64,000 nucleotides of DNA, from positions 62,001 through 126,000 of the forward strand of contig JAYMTL010000011.1 of assembly GCA_036897445.1 (NCBI GenBank), in the 5' to 3' direction. This document shows, in pieces, positions 23,510 to 37,415 of this stretch. The notes below the pieces were generated by a model. It saw only the letters and a list, made by a program, of their open reading frames with translations. It made no database searches and had not been told where the DNA came from. Source of the DNA: Pelargonium tetragonum (Eukaryota; Streptophyta; Magnoliopsida; Geraniales; Geraniaceae). Position 1 is the first letter of the stretch, and every line of letters starts with the position of its first letter. The translations under genes were made by a program, and so were the position numbers.

Positions 23510-26500
23510 ATTATCTTAGTATCTCTGTAGTATAAAGAAAGTTCTTGTGTTCCTTTTCTTTCTATTCTAGAAAGGTATAAAAGAAAGAGGGAGTCCTTAA
23601 TTAGCAGGTAATAATAAGTAAGCGAAATCCTACGCCCAAGTCCTCCGGTTAAATTGCTTTTTTTCATTCAAGGCAGTGCAGTCTAAGTTCCAAACAAAAA
23701 GGGTCAAAAACTAGAATCACTTAGATAGAATGAATGTGAAATGAACCCTTCTTTCTCCATTTTGTGAATGAAAGAAGTTGGTGCCCCCTCTTTCTTAGAA
23801 GCCTGATTACTGAATTTTCCAGAGTTTCTATAGTTTTCAAGTTTTAAACCTACATTTAAGTTACATAGATTATAGGTACATACATTTTTATTACCTCGGA
23901 GTTTTATTTTAAATTAAGAGCATTCCACAAGAATCTTTCCTTTTCTTTCTAGGTCCGAGGGTCACCTGACCGGGGCGCTCTATATCCCCCGAATTTATAT
24001 CAAGATATTTTAGAACTCCACAGCCTGAATAAACATATGAGAATGCGTTAAAAGGTTTTGAACACGATACATTTTTGATGGGAGCCTCTGCCCACTCCAC
24101 TCTTGATAAAGCAAAAACACTAAGTAAAAATTTCCCAGGGCAACCCTTTAGGGATAGGCGGAAAATCACTCTCTTAAGTATAGCATAAAAAAGTTCATTA
24201 AGAGTTATAAAGAATACAAAAGGGTGTACTCCTTTTTAGCCCGGATACTGTTACTAACTATAGTTAACACAAGGCTTAGTGACCTGTTTAGAGAGTTGCT
24301 GAATATCTTTTAACTTGGGATTCTAACAAAAGTTTTTATTCTTATAGTTCTTATAGTACAGGGAGTTTTAGATCTTTAGATTAGTTATACAAGATTCTGA
24401 AACGAAATTTTGTTTACTTCCAACTTTTAACGAAACGTCCAAGTCTCCAAGGGGCGGGGTCCTTAAACGACAAGTGCTCGGGATTTTTTTTAATGCCTTA
24501 AGAAAAAAAGGAAAGGCAGTAGTTTATTTTAGAGGGTCCTAGAGCTGTTGTTATATAATGTTAGAGATTTCCGTCTTAAAGAAAAAAGCTTCAAATTTTT
24601 AGTATAGTACCCAGGTCCCTTAGAATTTTTGTTATAGCTGTTTTCTTGGATGCTGCCCACACTATGGAATTAGAATTATATAATTGACAGCTTTTTTGAT
24701 CATTCATTTTTCTAAGGAAGAGTTAGAATCCTAAAATTAGAGCTTTAGGACGGATGCGTCGTTAATGCATAAGACTTTTAAAAATATAGAATCAATCCTA
24801 CTCTAGAATCTTTTTCTTCCTTCCTTTGAGAAAGATTCCACGAGTCCCGGTCTACGCCCTTTCCTATAAGAGACTTTGAAAACGAATATAAGATTTTACT
24901 GTACGCTATGTTGACTACTACGATAGTGAATCACAATTATGAAAGGACAAAAGGATTACCGTAAGATAAAATCTAGTAGTTTAGCTAGAAAGGAACTCAA
25001 GCTCCCCTCCGAAGAAAGGATTTTAAGCTTGTCTTAACAAGGACCTTAATCTTTCACTATTGAACATTCACATTAATTAAGGAGCTAAACAAAATGACTA
25101 AGTAAACTTCCTGAACTTTCTTAGTAAGATAAGGTTTTTCTCGAAACCCTTAGACTTTGTGTGCTTGGTCATATATAGCATTTATCTGCATAAGTAGTTA
25201 ACTAAAGGAGACTCCCTAACTTTTTTTCTAAAGAGGGTCTTTTACAAGTGCTTGTATTAAGGAAAGGTCCAAACTACGGGATAACCACCCTATTCAAAAT
25301 TCCGCGAGAGCTCCCTTTTGGTTTGGAATATCCGAGAGATCCGGTTTACCCCTTAAAATCCAAAAAGGATGGCGGAAAAAAGAACTTGCAGCCTTTGCAC
25401 AAGAACACCTTAAGGAAGACCTTCCCCCTTTTATACACTTGGGAATTGCTTAAATCGGAAATCCCCGTATGCCCTCCTCTCCCGACTTTGAACTAGTATC
25501 CTTTTTGCCATATAGACTACGAAGTTTAGAAGTTTCCTGAAATCTATAAAAATCCTATGCGCCTTTTTTTAAGCTTTGACTAAAGGCATAAAATATTGTA
25601 CAATAAAATTTGACTAAAGATTCTAAATAATGAAAAACTGTGAACCCGGCTCTTGCCTAGGGACTGCTAAGGAACGCCCCCTTAAGTCAATTCTTTCTTA
25701 TAAAAGGACTCCCTAGTATAACGTATAGCTCTGAGTCGACCAAAGTACGTCAAACTTGCGGGAATTTCTTTCTAAGCTTAAAAAATATCCAGCAACCGTC
25801 CTGATAATAAGAACTTCTAAAGTTATATATATATATCCAAGTGGGAAAGCTACTGAGCTAAATTCACTCTTGCGATCCACTCAAACTGAGTCTAGAAGTG
25901 TACTAACTTATATCCTACTAAAACTAGACCTCATAAGTCAATGTCATTTCTTCTTTCTTAAGAGAGAAGTCCGCAAATACATATAGAATATCTTATTCAC
26001 AGAAAAGCCCTTACTTGGAAGCAATTTCTTTTACATAAAATAAAAAGAGGGCCCAAAAACTCTCTGTATTCTTTACTGTGGATCCGTTAAACAAAGGATT
26101 CTAACCAATATAAACGTTTTCTTATAACGAAAAGCCTAAACCCCCACAGAAATATACCTCGAAAGCAATGCTATTTAACCCAAACTACCCAGACAATACA
26201 ATAAAAGTAAAGTAAGTAGTACCCAATTTTTGAAAAAGAAACTAAGTATAAACCTGTTATAGAAGCATAGGATTCACAAGGAGAACTTTGCTTTATTTTA
26301 TACCGGAATACTACCCTAGTTAAGGCCCTTTTCAAAAAAGGAGAAAACCCCCAGTTACCTAGCAACTTGTAATATGTCGTACTTTAAAGCTTCTCAGCTT
26401 AAGTGCTAAGCGCGGGGATCCCTTAAATATGACGGAGCATTTACTCAAAGAACTTTTCGGTTTTAAATAAAGAGGCACCCCATAAATAGAGAGAGCTCTT

Positions 26501-29500
26501 GGAGGAATTCTCGAGGAACCCTAAATTAGAATCTAAATAATCTAAACAACGCTTTCGAAAAAGGGAACTCAGAAAGTACTATAGGATTTAGTTTCTTACA
26601 TAAAAGGTCAAAACCGTGGAACACTAAAAGAAACCCACTAACTAAAGGAAGCCCTTACGGTGCATATAAGGCTTCCCTTGGAAAGCCCCTTGCTTGATCA
26701 CTCTTTTCTAATAGACATCTCTAGCTTTATATATTGTACACGGAATTCTCCCGACTCTTTTTTATTTTTAACCCGCCATTATGAAAGAATGAACTAAACG
26801 GAATTGTACTAGTATCCAAATCCGAGATAAACGAAGCTTTTCCACTAGGATAATATAATAGAAAACTCTAAAAGGTAAGAAAAAGTATGAGCAAGTGCCT
26901 AAAAAGACTGACACTTACGCAGAAGGCTTAAGTGAAGCACCTAATAAAGAGTACAAACTCTAAAAAGTGACTGGATAATCTTTAAGGGAACCCCTAAATT
27001 TACTACACTACAAAAGGGATTCCCTCCCCAACTCTCGTCTCTAAAAACCTTGTGGAATTTTGACAACTTAAAGTAGCATAGCAAACTATTCAATGAATTA
27101 AATATATCAAATTGGGATTGAAATACCTCCTAAAGTAAACCGGGGTACCTAAGCCTGGGATAAAAGAATTTCTATACCCTTTCACATTTTAGGTTTGCCT
27201 TTTTTAAGAGAGAATTTGACTTGTTCCTAAATACCTTGGGGGAACTCCCCTAAGTAAGAACTTTACCTTAGGGACCTTGGTTATCCCTTACTTAGATACA
27301 CGGAACTAGAAGAACACTGTGTCTTTTAAAGGCCTTACCTCGGATCCTGATTGAGATACAAAAGTTTTAGTTTCATGTTCCTCAAAAGCCTTTAACCAAC
27401 CAGAATATACAAATTTGAAAACAGAAGAGGCCTCCCTGTTCAGTTTACTTCATTCACTTTCTAAACCGGAAATAGTCTAAAATCGAAAGACCCGTTATCT
27501 TGTAAAACCCTATACTTACTAAAACCCCCCTCATTAATTGAAATCTTTCTTTACTTCTTAGAACCTATAAATAAGTTATACCCTTTTTCTTTTTTGTAGA
27601 CTGACTCATAAACTTAGAGAGTCCCTCTTAAGAACAATAGGTAATACGAATTCTCCTAGCTTAAGACACCACTTGGGTCTTGCTAGTGTTTTAACTAAGG
27701 ATAAATGAAAATTGATAGAATAAGGATACTTATAACCAACAAAATTTTCTTATGACTTTCATAATGACTACCCCCCCTTTTTTTAACTAGAACTTTCTTA
27801 ATAGCTGTACTCTGTATCTTGGTAATACCCCTAGCTTTCACTACGATTCTGTAACCCCTTCTTATCTTAGGAGCCCTCTTTCTTTTCTTCCCAAAATTCT
27901 GCAAAAATTGGCTTATACTTAGAATTGTTCCTCCTATCAATCAAAGAGGATACAAATACTAGTAGTATAGGAGAAGTATTCGGAAATTACTCTTTTTTTA
28001 TTTAAAGTGAAAAAAGAAAGATAGGTCGGGAGCCTTTGCAGAGGAGAAACCCCCTTTTTTCGTTTGTTCATATTTCGACTGCGGTAAAATCAATAAAACC
28101 TCATTTCACTAAGGGAGTGCACCCTAATTATATTATGAAAAAGTAGATGTATATATTTCGGAAAACAAATAAAACTGCGAACTGACCCTGTGAATACGCC
28201 CTTATTAACTTCTTGTCAAGGTCAAATGAAATTGGGGAGGCTTGCCTTTGGCGGAAAAGTCTATAATCAGAGAAAATTAGAGCAGCTGATAAGCTCTAAG
28301 AAGGCTCCTTGGAAAGTTACAGGTATCGAAACAAGTTTGGGTGGGGTCTAAAAGTTCCCGTTCTATCTAAAGGACTTACTAAACTTTTGACTTCCTCAGG
28401 ATCGCGTATATAAGAAACTCCTACAAATCTACTAAAATCCTCTTTTAGTAAGAACTACAGGGAAAAGAATAGCCTTGAATTGGCTCTTAATTAAGGCAAG
28501 TGAATAAACCAAGAGCTTTGTTTCTGAGAAAAGTACTCAAGAAACTTAATGAAAGGGCCGCTCTCTTTCTAGTTCTAGTTAAATACTTCAGAATGAAATA
28601 AAAAGCCAAAGGAATTCTCTTGTGGTCAGAGGACAAAAGTAGGTAGAATTGGGGCGGCTTTCCTCATCGAGGGGTGCTGAGGAGTCTAACTAGAGAGGTT
28701 TGGTGCTATGAAAAGAGTAAGAAGTTAGTCAATAGGTAAAGTCAAAGTATAGGCATATTTTTAAAACGTATAAGGCTTTCAAGAGGGTTCTATTCGTAAA
28801 GAAAGTTATAAAGGTACGGAGTTAAATATAGCTCTAAGGAAACCAATAAGGAAGGTTAAGGCGCTTTCTTCTTAGCTTCTTCTTAGCCAAGAAAGAAAGT
28901 CTAAGTCAAAGAAAAAAGAGCATTGGTGTCTAGAAAGTCTCTCTGTTCTATCTATACAAGATATTCCCTCAAGTCAGGTACAAGAACTCTTACAAATATC
29001 CATAAGGTTATGCCCCCTATACCAATAACTGCGCGGGATCCCCCAGAGTACTAGTTAACGAAGCAACCTATAAAAAGTCAAAACTAGAAATGTACGACTT
29101 TCATTTCAACTTTTCAAATTGAATTAGTTTCATCTTTCCCAAGAGTTGGACAAAGGATTCAAGTTATTTCATTTATTCCAAAAAGACTCACTAAAAAAGT
29201 TTGGTACGGAACCCTTTACAGTCTATAAAAATTGTTCTACCCCTGTAAAATACTAGAAAAACTGATTGGTAATTGGATAAAAATCTCATATGGGTGAAAC
29301 CTAAAAAGAAGACCTTAATTAGGCTAGACGCAAAAAAGAGTTTCCATTCTTGAGTTTTGTGAAAAATTTCTTAAAACAAAGTAGTACAGTCCAATGTCAT
29401 TTTCATTCTCCGAAATCTAAAATTATGCTTAAGCTAAAGGTATACAACAGAAATGAAAAGGAAAAGAATTTGAATAGTGTCTTTCTAATGCAACATGCGG

Positions 29501-31100
29501 TTTTTATAGAATGAATCGCTCATAGAGAGGAGACCAATATCAAAGAAGCTCCTAGCGGGCTCTCCTTAGGTTAGGGCTTCTTAATTTCGTGGAGTTTCCC
29601 TATTTCGTTTGATACAAAGTTTTTAGGTTTTTAGCAGCGCGCATAGCTCTCCTTAACAGCTTAAGGTCAGAAGCTAGCATAAAAGGTAAAGGCTCAATCA
29701 AATAGTTAGTTAATAACAAGGGTTTCCGAGCTCACTTTTTAGTTAAAAAAAAAAGAATTTTTCCAGGTGTTTTGTATACTCTATTAGTAAGTCAGTGTCT
29801 ACCCTATACCGGAGCAGAACATATATAATGAAATAGAATATCTTACAGTAACCGGTATTCAGGTCCCCCTTCTCGCTAGTAGTATATAAGAATCTTTACT
29901 CACGGTCTTTTCCGCGTTATAAATATCAAAATTCCTTATCAGGTTTCTTGTTTTAACTTTTTTGTTGTAATCAATTTTATTTAAGAGGAAGCTTTTTCTT
30001 GGAATAAATCTAGGTATAGTCGCTTAAAGACCGAAATTAGAAAAAGGTTTTCGGCATACTCTATTTTATTGTATTTTATACTCATAGCCTAGCTTTGATA
30101 TTAGACTACAAAAGGACACTAAATGCTTCCTAAATTATGACTGTAGTACCAAAAGCCTTACACACTTATAAGCTACACACTGTAGGTACACTAAATTAAC
30201 AAATGTTTGACAGGGACTTTTTCGTGACCTAAAAGCCTCTTTTTTAGGCTAATATATCAGTAATTTATACAGCATCCCTAACCTAAAAATCCTTGGAATG
30301 AAACACTCCTTCTAGTTATACCTTTTTTGGAACTCCGTATAGGGATTACTGTAATATACTAAATAAACTGAATTAGTACAGCTTTTTAGCACAAGTCTAG
30401 ATATGGAAAGGAGTCCTTTTTCCGGTTACAAGCCACGGGAATTCCTAGAAAAAGATCCTAAAAAAGGGTTTTTCCTTCACTTCAACCCCCAGAATATGCG
30501 GAGTAATTTGAAAGGCTTGGGTTTCTTGGTGTAGTTTTGACTCTTTCTAAAACTAGACCCCTCTTCTGAGCTATGCCTATACCTCTACCTGTACTCTTCT
30601 TATGAGATAGACTTGTACCTATGCCTGGAGCTAAGAGCTCTTTTGTCTTATTGTAGTTTTTGTAGCTAGTAGAGTATATAGTGTTCTTGTATTAGTTTTT
30701 TAGGAGGTATCTTCCTCATTGTCTTTTTTGTTTATCATAGAAGGTGTAACCCTTAATTGTATAGGATAGTCGAGAGGTATTCCTAAATTACTAAGTTGAT
30801 ATAGAAATAGAAAAAGTATGCTCGCCCTACGTCCAAAATCGCTATTGTATAAAATCCCTTTCAAGTAGACATTTACCTGGGAATTAGAAACAGAAAGGTA
30901 AGAGGGTAGCTAATTCTTCTTTCTTATGCTTTCAAATCTCCTATATAAAAAATCAATAAAAAGCGCACTCTTCTGAAATAGACCCCTTTTTGAGACATTG
31001 AAATAGAAGAAACTCTTTTCTTAGAGTCTTAGAGTAAGAGTAAGAATCGCTTATATAAGGAGACTGCGAATCAAAATTATATACTCTATAAAACAGAAAA
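23510..31100. other. Noncoding stretch, no gene seen
   Basis: Over 7 kb with no gene that can be supported. It holds a (TA)n tract at 25824-25836, a perfect 11-base tandem duplication of TTCTTCTTAGC at 28866-28887, and TTAATTAAGG at 25073-25082 and 28487-28496. From about 28.5 to 28.9 kb and from 30.6 to 30.76 kb the plus strand leans to G and T, which may be small scraps of the G-rich family, but no aligned module was found. Two open frames here (82 and 81 codons) lack any recognisable domain. Confidence 0.6.
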
Positions 31101-31109
31101 GTAAGTAGC

Positions 31110-31185
31110 TGAGAGATATAGCTCTCGTAAGAGTTCAAGCAAAACCTTTTTAGACTAGTGGCCTCGGGTTCAAGTCCACAACTAC
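31110..31185 (+). pseudogene. Possible tRNA remnant (weak)
   Basis: TATAGCTC at 31117-31124 resembles bases 6-13 of a tRNA such as trnK. A T-loop word, GGTTCAAGTC, follows with its G at 31168, exactly 28 bases after a C that can close a three-pair D stem. The implied anticodon loop, TTTTTAG, again gives TTT with the expected T at position 33. The anticodon and acceptor stems do not form. This is weak alone and is listed because several other remnants have the same spacing. Confidence 0.25.
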
Positions 31186-32270
31186 ATTTAATGAGAACTT
31201 TTCTTCTTTCTTTCCTTTTTTATTCTTTATTTGAGTTGCTGACTTACTTGTTTGAACTAGACTCTTTTGTTAGTTCCAAAATAGAAAAAGTAGGAGCACA
31301 AAAACTTCTATTAAGATAGCTTTCAATAATGAATAGAAAAAAAGCTCAATCAATCTATTTGCAGTAAAAGAGTAGTTTCTCGTCAATAGTTTGGTTTGAC
31401 AGGTTGTAAAAGTGCTTTCTGTTTGCTTCCTAAATTGTAAACAATTTCCTTCCATGTTCTTGGATTTTTATGCCTCTCACTCTTCTTACTTCAGCGGGGA
31501 TTTTACTAGTATAGTAAGAGAGTCTTAGGAGTGCCCCGGGTTTCCCTCTTTTCTTAGATTAGAGAGAGATTGGAGTAGTCTTAGATTCGGAGTTTTCCTT
31601 AATTGGTTGGATAGAGCAGGGGGTTCCTTTATAACTATAAACTGAAGCAGGATGATATTTCATTTGTCTTTCTTCTTATGCGCTTTTAGTCGTTAAAGTG
31701 GAAGATCTAAAAAAGGTCTTTTCTTATATCCCGGACAGATCCAGTGGAGGGTTTTACAAATTGCAAGGATATTTAGTTACTGGATTCCAGGTTCATTTAA
31801 TAGAGATGTAAACCTGGATAGTAGGCAGCATTTCTTAAGAAAAAGGACTCATTCTAAAAAAGGGCTTCTTTAATAAAAGGGGGAAGTCGTTCAATTCAAT
31901 AAAAACACAGTCAAAGATTATGCTAAACAGTAGGTAATTGAGATTCTTAGAGCTTATGGACAGTAACTTGGGTCCTGTTTGAATTGATATACCTTCCTAT
32001 TGAAATGAAAAGGGCTTTGACTTGAAGGGCCCGTTTTCATATTGGCTTGACTTGGTGGAGGGGTTTATAAGGATAGAAGTGGATAACCGGCATTCTGGGT
32101 AGTAACATTGACAGGATGATATTTGATCCCTAAACCTTTTAGCTTTGACTGGAAAGTTTAAGTAGGAGTTGCTCTTAAAGTGACTTTGTTTCTAGGTTTC
32201 CGGGATATGTAGGAGAGAGTTCTTAGTTTAGATTTAGGGGTTCACAGGATATCCTTTTATTTATAGGTCT

Positions 32271-32295
32271 TTATATTATATATTTATATTATATA
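32271..32295. repeat. AT-rich tandem duplication
   Basis: TTATATTATATA occurs at 32271-32282 and again at 32284-32295 with one base between, a 13-base period. It is a recent-looking slippage product inside the older G-rich block. Confidence 0.7.
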
Positions 32296-33117
32296 GTTTG
32301 AGTTGGGTATGACGGGTCCGTTTGAGATAATAAAAAAATTTAGAAAATGGAAGAGGTCATATAGGTCAAATTCTTAAGATGAAGGAGGTTTTCAAGAATA
32401 GTAAGCATAAGAAGAAGATGCAGCATATTTTTACGTTGGTTTTCCGTAGAATGAAAGACTTTTCCCGAGTTCTGAGCTTTTGAATAGGAAGAGAGGTAAA
32501 GTATAGAGATTCCTAGTGTGATTTCTTAGGCTGAAGTTCCTAGGGTTGATTGAACGGGGATACGTAAGAAAGCTTCAACGTTCTTATCGAAAGCCTGTGC
32601 TGAAAGGTATCTTCTCTCACTCTTCCCTCTTGAATTTGCAGTTTTTACTGAAATAAGGTTCTATTTTACAGGGTCCCTTGGAAACTTTTGTAGAAGCTAG
32701 GTTGAGGAATTTTAGTTAAAAAGTCTAGCGGATCAGTCTCTAATAGTAGGAAGTAGGGAAGTTTATTCAATTCAAGCAGGATAAGATAATAGGGGTAAGC
32801 CTAAAAAGAAAAGATAGATAAAGAGCCTGTGGGTAAGCGGGTAAGTAATAAAGTCAATTCTGACTGAGAAATTTCGACCTATAAAACAGGGCTTAGCACT
32901 TCTTCTGTTTATTGTACGTTCCCCTGTTTCCAACGATATAATTTAGTAGAATAAGGGGTTTCCTATTGGCTTTTTCCCGGGTTAGTGTAATCGGGACTTC
33001 CTTCTTCTTTTATTGAAAGTCCTTTCGGCAATAAAAAGAAAGATATAGTCAAAACTGATGTTCAATATGCTGGGCAGAGAGATTCTGGGGCGCCTCGACT
33101 AAGGGTATTTGATAATT

Positions 33118-33434
33118 TGTAAACCTTTTAAAAAGGGGCTTGTACGGGAAATTCTTTGAAGTTTAGAAGGATATCTTCTTTCCTAGTAGATTTCAAGGTA
33201 GTTAAGTAGGTTAATGAGAGGTTTTCTTCAAAAGGACTCGGGTTTCTTGTGAAAGGAATGTAGAGCTTGCGGGGAGTCTTTTGGGGTTTAGTAAGGAAGT
33301 CAATTCTGACTTATTGATAAGGGTATAGATTTCCTGCTGCCTGTCTGACCTCTAACTAAGACGTCGTTTCGTGGAATAGGAATTTGAGTCTGACTTTCTT
33401 CTGGTCTGGTTCTGGATACTCAGATAATCGAAGG
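33118..33434 (+). repeat. Repeat-family modules shared with the inverted 41.4 kb block
   Basis: Two modules occur here in the order seen, reversed, at 41433-41527. The first, 33118-33170, has TGTAAACCTTT, a variable gap and GGAAATTCTTTG. Its partners are 41480-41527 (minus) and 20474-20520 (plus). The second, 33405-33434, has GGTTCTGGATA followed by TCGAAGG, with its partner at 41433-41462 (minus). Here the modules are about 250 bases apart. In the 41 kb block they are under 20 apart, so one locus gained or the other lost sequence. The stretch between holds AAGTCAATTCTGACT (33297-33311), which is repeated at 32851 and, inverted, at 3139. Confidence 0.7.
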
Positions 33435-33682
33435 GTAAAGTGAAGCGTCAGTCAGTCTAATTTTCGATAAAGGTCAAGTCAATTTCCATAGAGATTTCCT
33501 CTTGCTGCGCTCTCTTTCTTAGGGATATCCAAACTCAGGTTATGCTTTCATTTTCTTTTTGTATTAGATTAAGAGAGTTTCTTAGTCTGGAGGTCCTTTC
33601 CCCTTGCTTCTGTGGAAAACTATACTATATTCAATTCATTCGTCAAGTAAAGTCTGAAATCGAACGTCAAAGTTTAATAGGT

Positions 33683-34870
33683 GAAAGAGCTCTAGTTCTA
33701 AAGTGAGTGGGCGATGAAGCAATAAAGTAAAGAAAAAAGAAGATAGAGAGTCACAGTATAGCTACGGGTAGGGCCTTTAAGTAAGGTAGAGCCCGGAGAA
33801 GTCAGTCTATTGAGTGAAGATGCAGCAGGTTAGTAGGTTTCCAGTTTTGGATTGCGGAGTTTCATACCTAGATATAAAAAGAGGTCCTAGAGTTTGATTT
33901 AGTGGGTGGATTTGACTGGTAGTGTAGATAGAGAGACTTCAATTGAAAGTTTATCTAGTATCAAGAGTTTTCACAAATTGGAATTCCTTGGCAGAGTTGG
34001 AGCAAAGGTATAAGTTTGTATGGATAGAGTTTCCCTGGTATTTTCATCTATAGGGTATTCTCAACTTTAATAGAACGAGATCTAGATATAGTGGAAAATG
34101 AGTTGGGTAGGCTAGCCCCTTTTAGATAGAATTTTAGTAAATTTAGAGTTCTAAAGGAGAAAACAAAGTAAATAAGGGACACAAAAGGGAGTTTATTCAA
34201 AGTCTTAAAGAGGTCGGAAGGTCGTTAAGAGAGAGAGCAGGAAACGGGAATAGTCGATAGAGATATAAGATAAAGGATATGCATTTAAAAGAAAGATTGA
34301 TGCTAAAGAAGTCAAAAAGCTTCTGGCTTAGTATTGAGACAGCGGGATAAATGACATTCTATAGAGTTTGGATTAGAATCTTTTGAGTTTCTATATTCCG
34401 GTGAAAGAGTTGTAAAGAAAGTGTTGAAGTGAATAAGAAGAGGGAGTCAGGTCCGCTGGCAAGGTATAGCCCAGAGAGGTCAATTTATTAAGACTGAGGA
34501 AGGCTTTCAAGTCAAGAATAGTAAACTAGTAAGACAGAGTACAGGTAGAGTTCTCAGTCGGAAAGGGTTGAAGGTTCGGTTTGAGATAAGGCTCAAGGAA
34601 CAGGTTTTCAGTAAAGAAAGTTCGATTACTAGCTTTGATTTTTAGTTGGTCTCAGGGCGTGTTAAGAATTGGGATCAAAAGGAGGCAACTCAAACTAAAG
34701 TCAAGGAAATAGGGGATACGAAAATTTATTCAAAGTCTGAAATTTGGGATTAGAGCTTACTCTTTATTTGACTAATTCCGTTGAAAGAGCTCTAGTTCTA
34801 AAGTTTTGAAGTTAATAATGAATAAAAAGAGGATACAGAGTTCTGGTATAGTGCTAAGAAAGGGGTAAGA
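33683..34870 (+). repeat. Three degenerate repeat copies in close succession
   Basis: A 22-base word at 33683-33704 (starting GAAAGAGCTCTAG) recurs exactly at 34783-34804. A diverged version is at 34402-34420. Copies two and three also share the upstream ATTCCG-N-TGAAAGAG and TTTGG(G)ATTAGA. Copies one and two share a downstream GGTA(G/T)AGCCC(G/A)GAGA stretch (33785 and 34463) followed by GTCA. A further pair, AAATA(A/G)GGGA with TTTATTCAAAGTCT, links about 34165-34206 to 34707-34730. Spacing between copies is about 720 and 380 bases, so this is not a clean tandem array but a series of partial, diverged duplications. Confidence 0.7.
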
Positions 34871-36253
34871 AACTCTTAATGTTATAGTCAAAATCGGCGC
34901 TAGGGGGCGCTTAAGAAGTACCTAAACAGCATAAAAAGGACCTTATAGATATAAAAAAGTCAGGTTTCGTAATTCTAAAAACTATAATAAGATCCGGGTT
35001 TAGTTAATCAAAGGAATTTCTTCGTATTGAGATTGGGATGAGTCTTGCAGCAAAGTTTTTGGGCTTTCCTTGGTTTCGAGTTTTCTGTTTATGGGTATTT
35101 AGAGAGTCGAGGGGTGTGCTAAGTGAAGCTGGTGTTTCATTAAAGAGAAGTGTGGTGCTCTCTCTTTTACTGTCGTTTTAGGGATTCGCATTCTATGGGT
35201 TTCTTTATTTTATAGGTTGGGAAATTGATACAAGAAAAAAAAGCGGTGCTAAAGGGCTATAAAAATGTAAAATATACAACTTAATGGTCTAACTGCAGAA
35301 TAAAAAGACATTCTGGATATAAACAAGGGCACTATTCTATTGAATCCGTATTCCCTTTATTTAGTCTTCTTCTTTCCTTTTCAAATTGCAAAGTACATTT
35401 TTAGAATTTTTCTACCGTAATTTGGAGCCTAAAAAGGTCATAAGCCTTCCTTATTTACCTTTTTTATTAAATCACTTAGAAAAGGAACTCTTGTACTCTG
35501 TAAAGAAGCCATTCAAGTCCTGTTAGAAGTGCCCCTAAGATCTACTCTCTCTTTTTCTTTTTTTGGTATTTCAACAAAAAATCCTCAACTTTTCTTCTCA
35601 ACCCCGACTTACCCGAGGTAAACTTTCATGAAACTTAGTCGAACTATCAGACTCTATCTTCACTTAGTTCTGATTTTTAAGAGCTAAAAATTTTATTCAT
35701 ATAAGTTCTTTGAATCCTTTTTAGATACCCTATTAACTAAACTAAAGAAAGGGAATCCTATTCAATTGAAAGGGTCTTCTTAGGCAGTCTTACTATGAGT
35801 TTACTAAGGAAGGGAAGATATTTAACAGTAGCTCTATTCAAAGTCTTAGAATTCTTAGTAAGAAATCGTAACAAGTAGTCATCTTTTTTCTAGGAGGAGA
35901 TATAGGGCTCGGTAGGTTGCCTTCGTGTTCCCTTTTTTGGTTAGCTGCTTCATGAAACAAGGAAGTAGAGAGATATAGTAAGCTAGGAGGGGTAGTGAGT
36001 TGGGATTGTAGTAAGAGAAGTTTGAAAAAGTAAGTAAACTTTACCTCATGTCCTTACTGGGGTTTCGGAGAGTCAAGTTATATGGATAGCTTAAGGTAAA
36101 AGGTGTTTCCAGTTTTATAAAAGCAGGGGGTTCCTTTCAGGTTGGATAAAAATTCCTTAGACTTTCTATGTTTTAACCCTTAAGTAACTGAGTGGGGTTC
36201 ACTAGGGATCTTCTAGCAGTTAAGGTTTGATTGGAAGAGCGCCGGTCTAAGGG

Positions 36254-36366
36254 GAAGTCTAAATATCCAAGCTTTATAGCTGCTGAAGGAAGTCAAGGAA
36301 TTGTTAAATTTACTAGTGTATTTGTATTCTTTTTGGTAAGTGGAGACTCCAGTTTATAGGTAGGTA
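36254..36366 (+). repeat. Repeat-family copy A
   Basis: This copy holds TGCTGAAGG, then a TTTACTAGTG-type stretch, then GGTAAGTGGAGACTCCA at 36335-36351. The last word is repeated exactly at 40020-40036. The leading part, TCTAAATATCCAAGCTTTA, aligns with TCTATACCCAGGCTTTCC at 38509-38526. This makes it a full, diverged partner of copies B (38.5 kb) and C (40.0 kb). Confidence 0.75.
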
Positions 36367-37415
36367 ATGCTTGGGAGTGTAAAAAGCATTTCTGGGGATA
36401 AAGCCAAGCTTGTAGAGTATAAACCAAGTTCTATGTTTCGGGTTAGACTGTAAAGTCTTTCATTAGATTCAAAGTCAGTCTTTATCTTCGATACCTGTTT
36501 CTAAAAAACCTTCAATTAAAAATAAAGAATGCAGGGAGTAGTTTGAAAAAGGTGTAAATAGAATCAAAAGTAGCTGGCAGGAAAACTCTTGTTTAGAATC
36601 ACTTAAAGTAAAGAATTACCTAACTATTCTCGAGTCTCCTGTAGGTAGAGAATATCTTAGCCAAGCTCTCGAGGAGTACACCTCGCTTTTTAATAATCAA
36701 GTAGCGTGCTAGGGGTTTATGCTTTTTCTAATAAGGAATCCGAGAGCCTGGTAAAAGCAAGTTTCTAATAAGAAAGACCTAAAAAGAAAAATGGGTGGAA
36801 AGTCTGACGATTTACAGTCTAAACAAGATCTCATTTGTAACAAGTCAAGCTAGGGAAGTCTAGCCGCTGTAGTGAGGAGAAGTTCCAAGAGAAAAGTTTC
36901 CATGTTATGAATCAGAGTCCTAGTAATTTCATCCAAAACATTTCTTGGCTTTAGGAAGTCTTGAAGTATTTGGGTTATTCTAAGTTTTTCCAATTCTTTC
37001 TCGATAATCCGTAAATGAAGATCCGAGTTTTGTTAGTTTAGGAGTGTTGTAGTCTTATAGTATGGTAATTTGAACTCACGTATTCCTGTATTCTATTCTG
37101 GTGAAAAAAGTGATTCCAGTGAATCGTAAATTGAAGTGAAAGTCTGCTAGTAAAGAGAAATTTTAGTTAATCATCTAATACGATCTAATCTAAAACATTG
37201 TGTAAGAACAAGGAAAAAGAAAGGGGTGATTTTCAGTTCCAGATCTATAAAGAGGGATAGTAAAGCAGGATTTTGAGGTGTACCTTTCTTATCTCAAGAG
37301 ACCCCTCAAAATCCTAAGAAATGACTTAGATAGAAGAAATCGGAATCTGGACCCTGTTGATATGATAGCAGGTTTCTCTAAGGCATTCGGTAGGTGCCTT
37401 ACTAGAAGATAGTTG

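Noticed and set aside
25248-25496. 82-codon plus-strand frame rich in Pro, Lys and Leu
   Set aside because: No recognised family or supporting neighbour, and no clear start.
25824-25836. TA dinucleotide tracts (also 42983-42994 and 46436-46446)
   Set aside because: Short and expected in AT-rich spacer. No role inferred.
27695-27940. 81-codon minus-strand frame with a basic middle and a hydrophobic tail
   Set aside because: The composition is suggestive but there is no recognisable domain, and a chance frame of this length is expected in 64 kb.
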